From NCBI GenBank assembly GCA_963575745.1, contig CAUYUJ010000750.1:1-64000 (forward strand): a stretch of 64,000 nt of DNA, given 5' to 3'. Position numbers and translations under genes: made by a program. Positions 62,396 through 64,000 of the stretch are shown piece by piece (positions within the stretch are counted from its first letter, which is position 1; each line of letters opens with the position of its first letter). The notes beneath the pieces are model-generated. The model was given only the letters and a program-made list of their open reading frames with translations. It did not search any database and was not told where the DNA came from. Origin of the DNA: Prorocentrum cordatum (lineage: Eukaryota > Sar > Dinophyceae > Prorocentrales > Prorocentraceae).

Positions 62396-62580
62396 CATAA
62401 CACTAATCATAACAATGTTACTGACAGTAAAACTAATCATGTTATCAGTCCTAACAATGCTATCAATACTCATGACAATAATACGCGTAACAATAATCAT
62501 AAAACTAATCATACAAACGTTACTACGAATAAGAACCGACCTCCTGACAATAACAATACGGAGAAGAAACACCATAGTCA
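62396..62580 (+). repeat. AT-rich island of AATCATAACAAT-like words
   Basis: About 180 bp dominated by ACTAATCATAACAATG-like repeats with AATAAT and ACGT. It is sharply different in composition from the GC-rich surroundings. Confidence 0.75.
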
Positions 62581-62648
62581 GAATCGTAAGAAAAGACGGA
62601 GAAGAGCAAGCAGGATGAGGGACACCTGCGACAGAACAAAATTCCGAC

Positions 62649-62804
62649 GAAGGCATCTATACACCACCACCGTGCCAGGCCAGGGCCATCCTGGGCCCCA
62701 GGATGGTGTATAGACCCTCTTGGCCTCGGCCAGGAGGGCGTATACACCATCCTGGGGCCCAGGATGGCCCTGTCTTGGCACGGTGGTGGTGTATAGATGC
62801 CTTC
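62649..62804 (+). repeat. 156-bp hairpin L2
   Basis: GAAGGCATCTATACACCACC and GGTGGTGTATAGATGCCTTC are exact reverse complements. The arms continue through CCGTGCCAGGCCAGGGCCAT and CCTGGGCCCCAGGATGGTGT to a loop around TTGGCCTCGGCCA. Same design and many of the same words as L1. Confidence 0.92.
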
Positions 62805-62902
62805 TGCGACAAAATGTTCACAAGGATGGCCAGGGACGACGAACCGGTCATGCGGGAGGGGTCGAGACCTCTTGGGGCCCACTGTCGTGAAACAAGCGTT
62901 AG

Positions 62903-63054
62903 GTCGGGCGCGTCCCTCTACAGGGGGAATATTCAGAATAGACACATCGATAGTCAGGGGACGATGTGTTTAGTATTGTTTGACTTTTTGGGAATATTTT
63001 TATTTCATTTTTCATGTTTCGTCCAAAGTTCGCCTGTCGGGGGGCATGCCCGAC
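62903..63054 (+). mobile_element. TIR element family A, copy A13
   Basis: GTCGGGCGCGTCCCTCTACA to TGTCGGGGGGCATGCCCGAC. The left flank AG and right flank CT make the terminus AGGTCGGGC/GCCCGACCT. Confidence 0.88.
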
Positions 63055-64000
63055 CTGAAACAAGCGCGATGTCGGAGGTCTGAGAGAGTTCGGTACGATC
63101 GGAATACGGACAGAGCGGGGACTCACACCGACGGCAGGTGCTGCCCAATGTCAGGAGGACTCGCTGTCGGCGTCGCCACGGACGCTGTACGACAGCTGGT
63201 TGTTTTGTGAAATGCCTGCTGCTGGGTATCGTGAGTATCGTTTCTTCCAGGATCCATGTCGGGTGTGCCAGACAGTTTGACCGATTCTATATTCCCAGAG
63301 GTTCGCGCAGATTTCCTTCGTCGGTGCTGGCTCCCCTGTCGGCTCCGCCGCTGCCCCTGGGAGAAGCAAGAGCCAGCGCCGATCCACAATTCGCGCGGAC
63401 CTCCGTCGATGTATGCTGATACAGTTTTTCCCCAATATCGTTTCGCTAGTAAGACGCGATAGTGGAACAAACATCGGACGGGGCCAGGACGAGGACCAGT
63501 TCTTTCCAGAGCGTTCTGAAACGCTTTCAGAGTATGCTGTACCGCTCTGAGAAGGCCGCGGCGCCCGATACATCCTCCAGAACCACAGGATCCCAGAGAT
63601 TCTCGATTTATCCTCGCCGGATTTTAGCTTCGCTTTGGCTTCATCTTTACATGCAAACTCCGCAGAAGAGTCCCACAGTGGGGACGCGGGGCCCAGGGAC
63701 GCCTGGTCCGAGAGTTTCTTTGCCCGAGACTTCCTCACGATTGATTCATGAATCTCGCTCTCGCCCCAGTGCGGTCCAGACAGCCACGATCCATTTTGAA
63801 AGATCCATGAAGGTTCACATGACCAGGCCTTTCTTAGGAATCCTTAGGAGTCTCCAGGGATGTTCGTTTTCACTAGCCCACCTCTTGCAACTCGATCCGC
63901 CTCTGCATCTTTGCTGCTGTTCGGATGCTTTGCTGGCGTGTTTCTTCCTCTCAGGTATTCACGGGTGTGGATGACGCTCATCCTGGACAGGTGACGCCCA
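63055..64000. other. Less GC-rich interval with open frames on both strands, no family recognised
   Basis: A minus-strand frame of 195 codons (63151-63738) and a plus-strand frame of 170 codons (63462-63974) overlap. The minus frame has the more even residue use (for example ISGILWFWRMYRAP) and might be part of a gene that extends beyond the window or is interrupted by introns. I see no domain and cannot choose between the strands. Confidence 0.35.

Noticed and set aside
1-64000. tRNA, rRNA or snRNA genes
   Set aside because: I scanned by eye for cloverleaf boxes, conserved rRNA cores and U-snRNA motifs and found none convincing. A covariance-model search would settle this.

Overview
The window is nuclear DNA of a dinoflagellate. 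The strongest evidence is an exact 22-nt dinoflagellate spliced-leader sequence at 1010-1031. Decayed Ty1/Copia and LINE elements, GC-rich composition, and dense short inverted-repeat elements and satellites agree with this. The species cannot be fixed from sequence alone; a Prorocentrum-like or Polarella-like genome is only a guess. There is almost no conventional gene content: about 10 kb is non-LTR retrotransposon, about 8.5 kb is a decayed Copia-like element, one 232-codon reading frame may be a host gene, and most of the rest is repeat.

Layout. 1-1009: a degenerate 10-12 nt CTTGG-phased minisatellite, an AT-richer stretch and a (TCC)n tract. 1010-7990: a nearly complete LINE. It starts with the spliced leader, carries ORF1 (zinc finger plus coiled coil) and ORF2 (APE endonuclease, reverse transcriptase, CCHC finger, RNase H, terminal zinc fingers), and lies between two (TCC)n tracts. 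Only three single-base frame changes interrupt it. 8090-9040: a ~103-bp satellite. 9041-12523: a 3.5-kb palindrome of two arms around a 573-bp spacer. 13.7-15.5 kb: a composite repeat (conserved head, GGA tract, CTTGG array, conserved tail) that recurs at 55.0-57.0 kb. 15.6-24.1 kb: a heavily mutated Copia-like element on the + strand. 24.1-33.5 kb: microsatellites, an ~85-bp tandem repeat and several short TIR elements. 33.6-35.25 kb: a 5'-truncated second LINE of a different type. 37.2-38.9 kb: two tandem arrays followed by the one plausible host gene. 39.26-43.31 kb: a second palindrome built from a 90-bp satellite. 43.8-64 kb: a dense mosaic of short inverted-terminal-repeat families, two long perfect-type hairpins, microsatellites and a 78-79-bp satellite.

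The most notable biology is mobile. (i) A LINE copy whose 5' end is the trans-spliced leader, inserted in a (TCC)n microsatellite. (ii) A family (called A here) of about 150-210 bp elements with termini GTCGGGCGTGTCC/GGACACGCCCGAC: eleven full copies and two partial copies, all in the right-hand 38 kb. (iii) At least ten more short repeat families (B-O), several with clear terminal inverted repeats and two B copies flanked by 8-bp direct repeats. Termini of family A often read GT...AG, so an introner-like role is possible but untested.

Many reading frames more than 100 codons long in this window come from GGA/TCC tracts, CTTGG arrays and satellites whose period is near a multiple of three. 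They were not annotated as genes. No rRNA, tRNA, CRISPR array or bacterial-type regulatory signal was seen.
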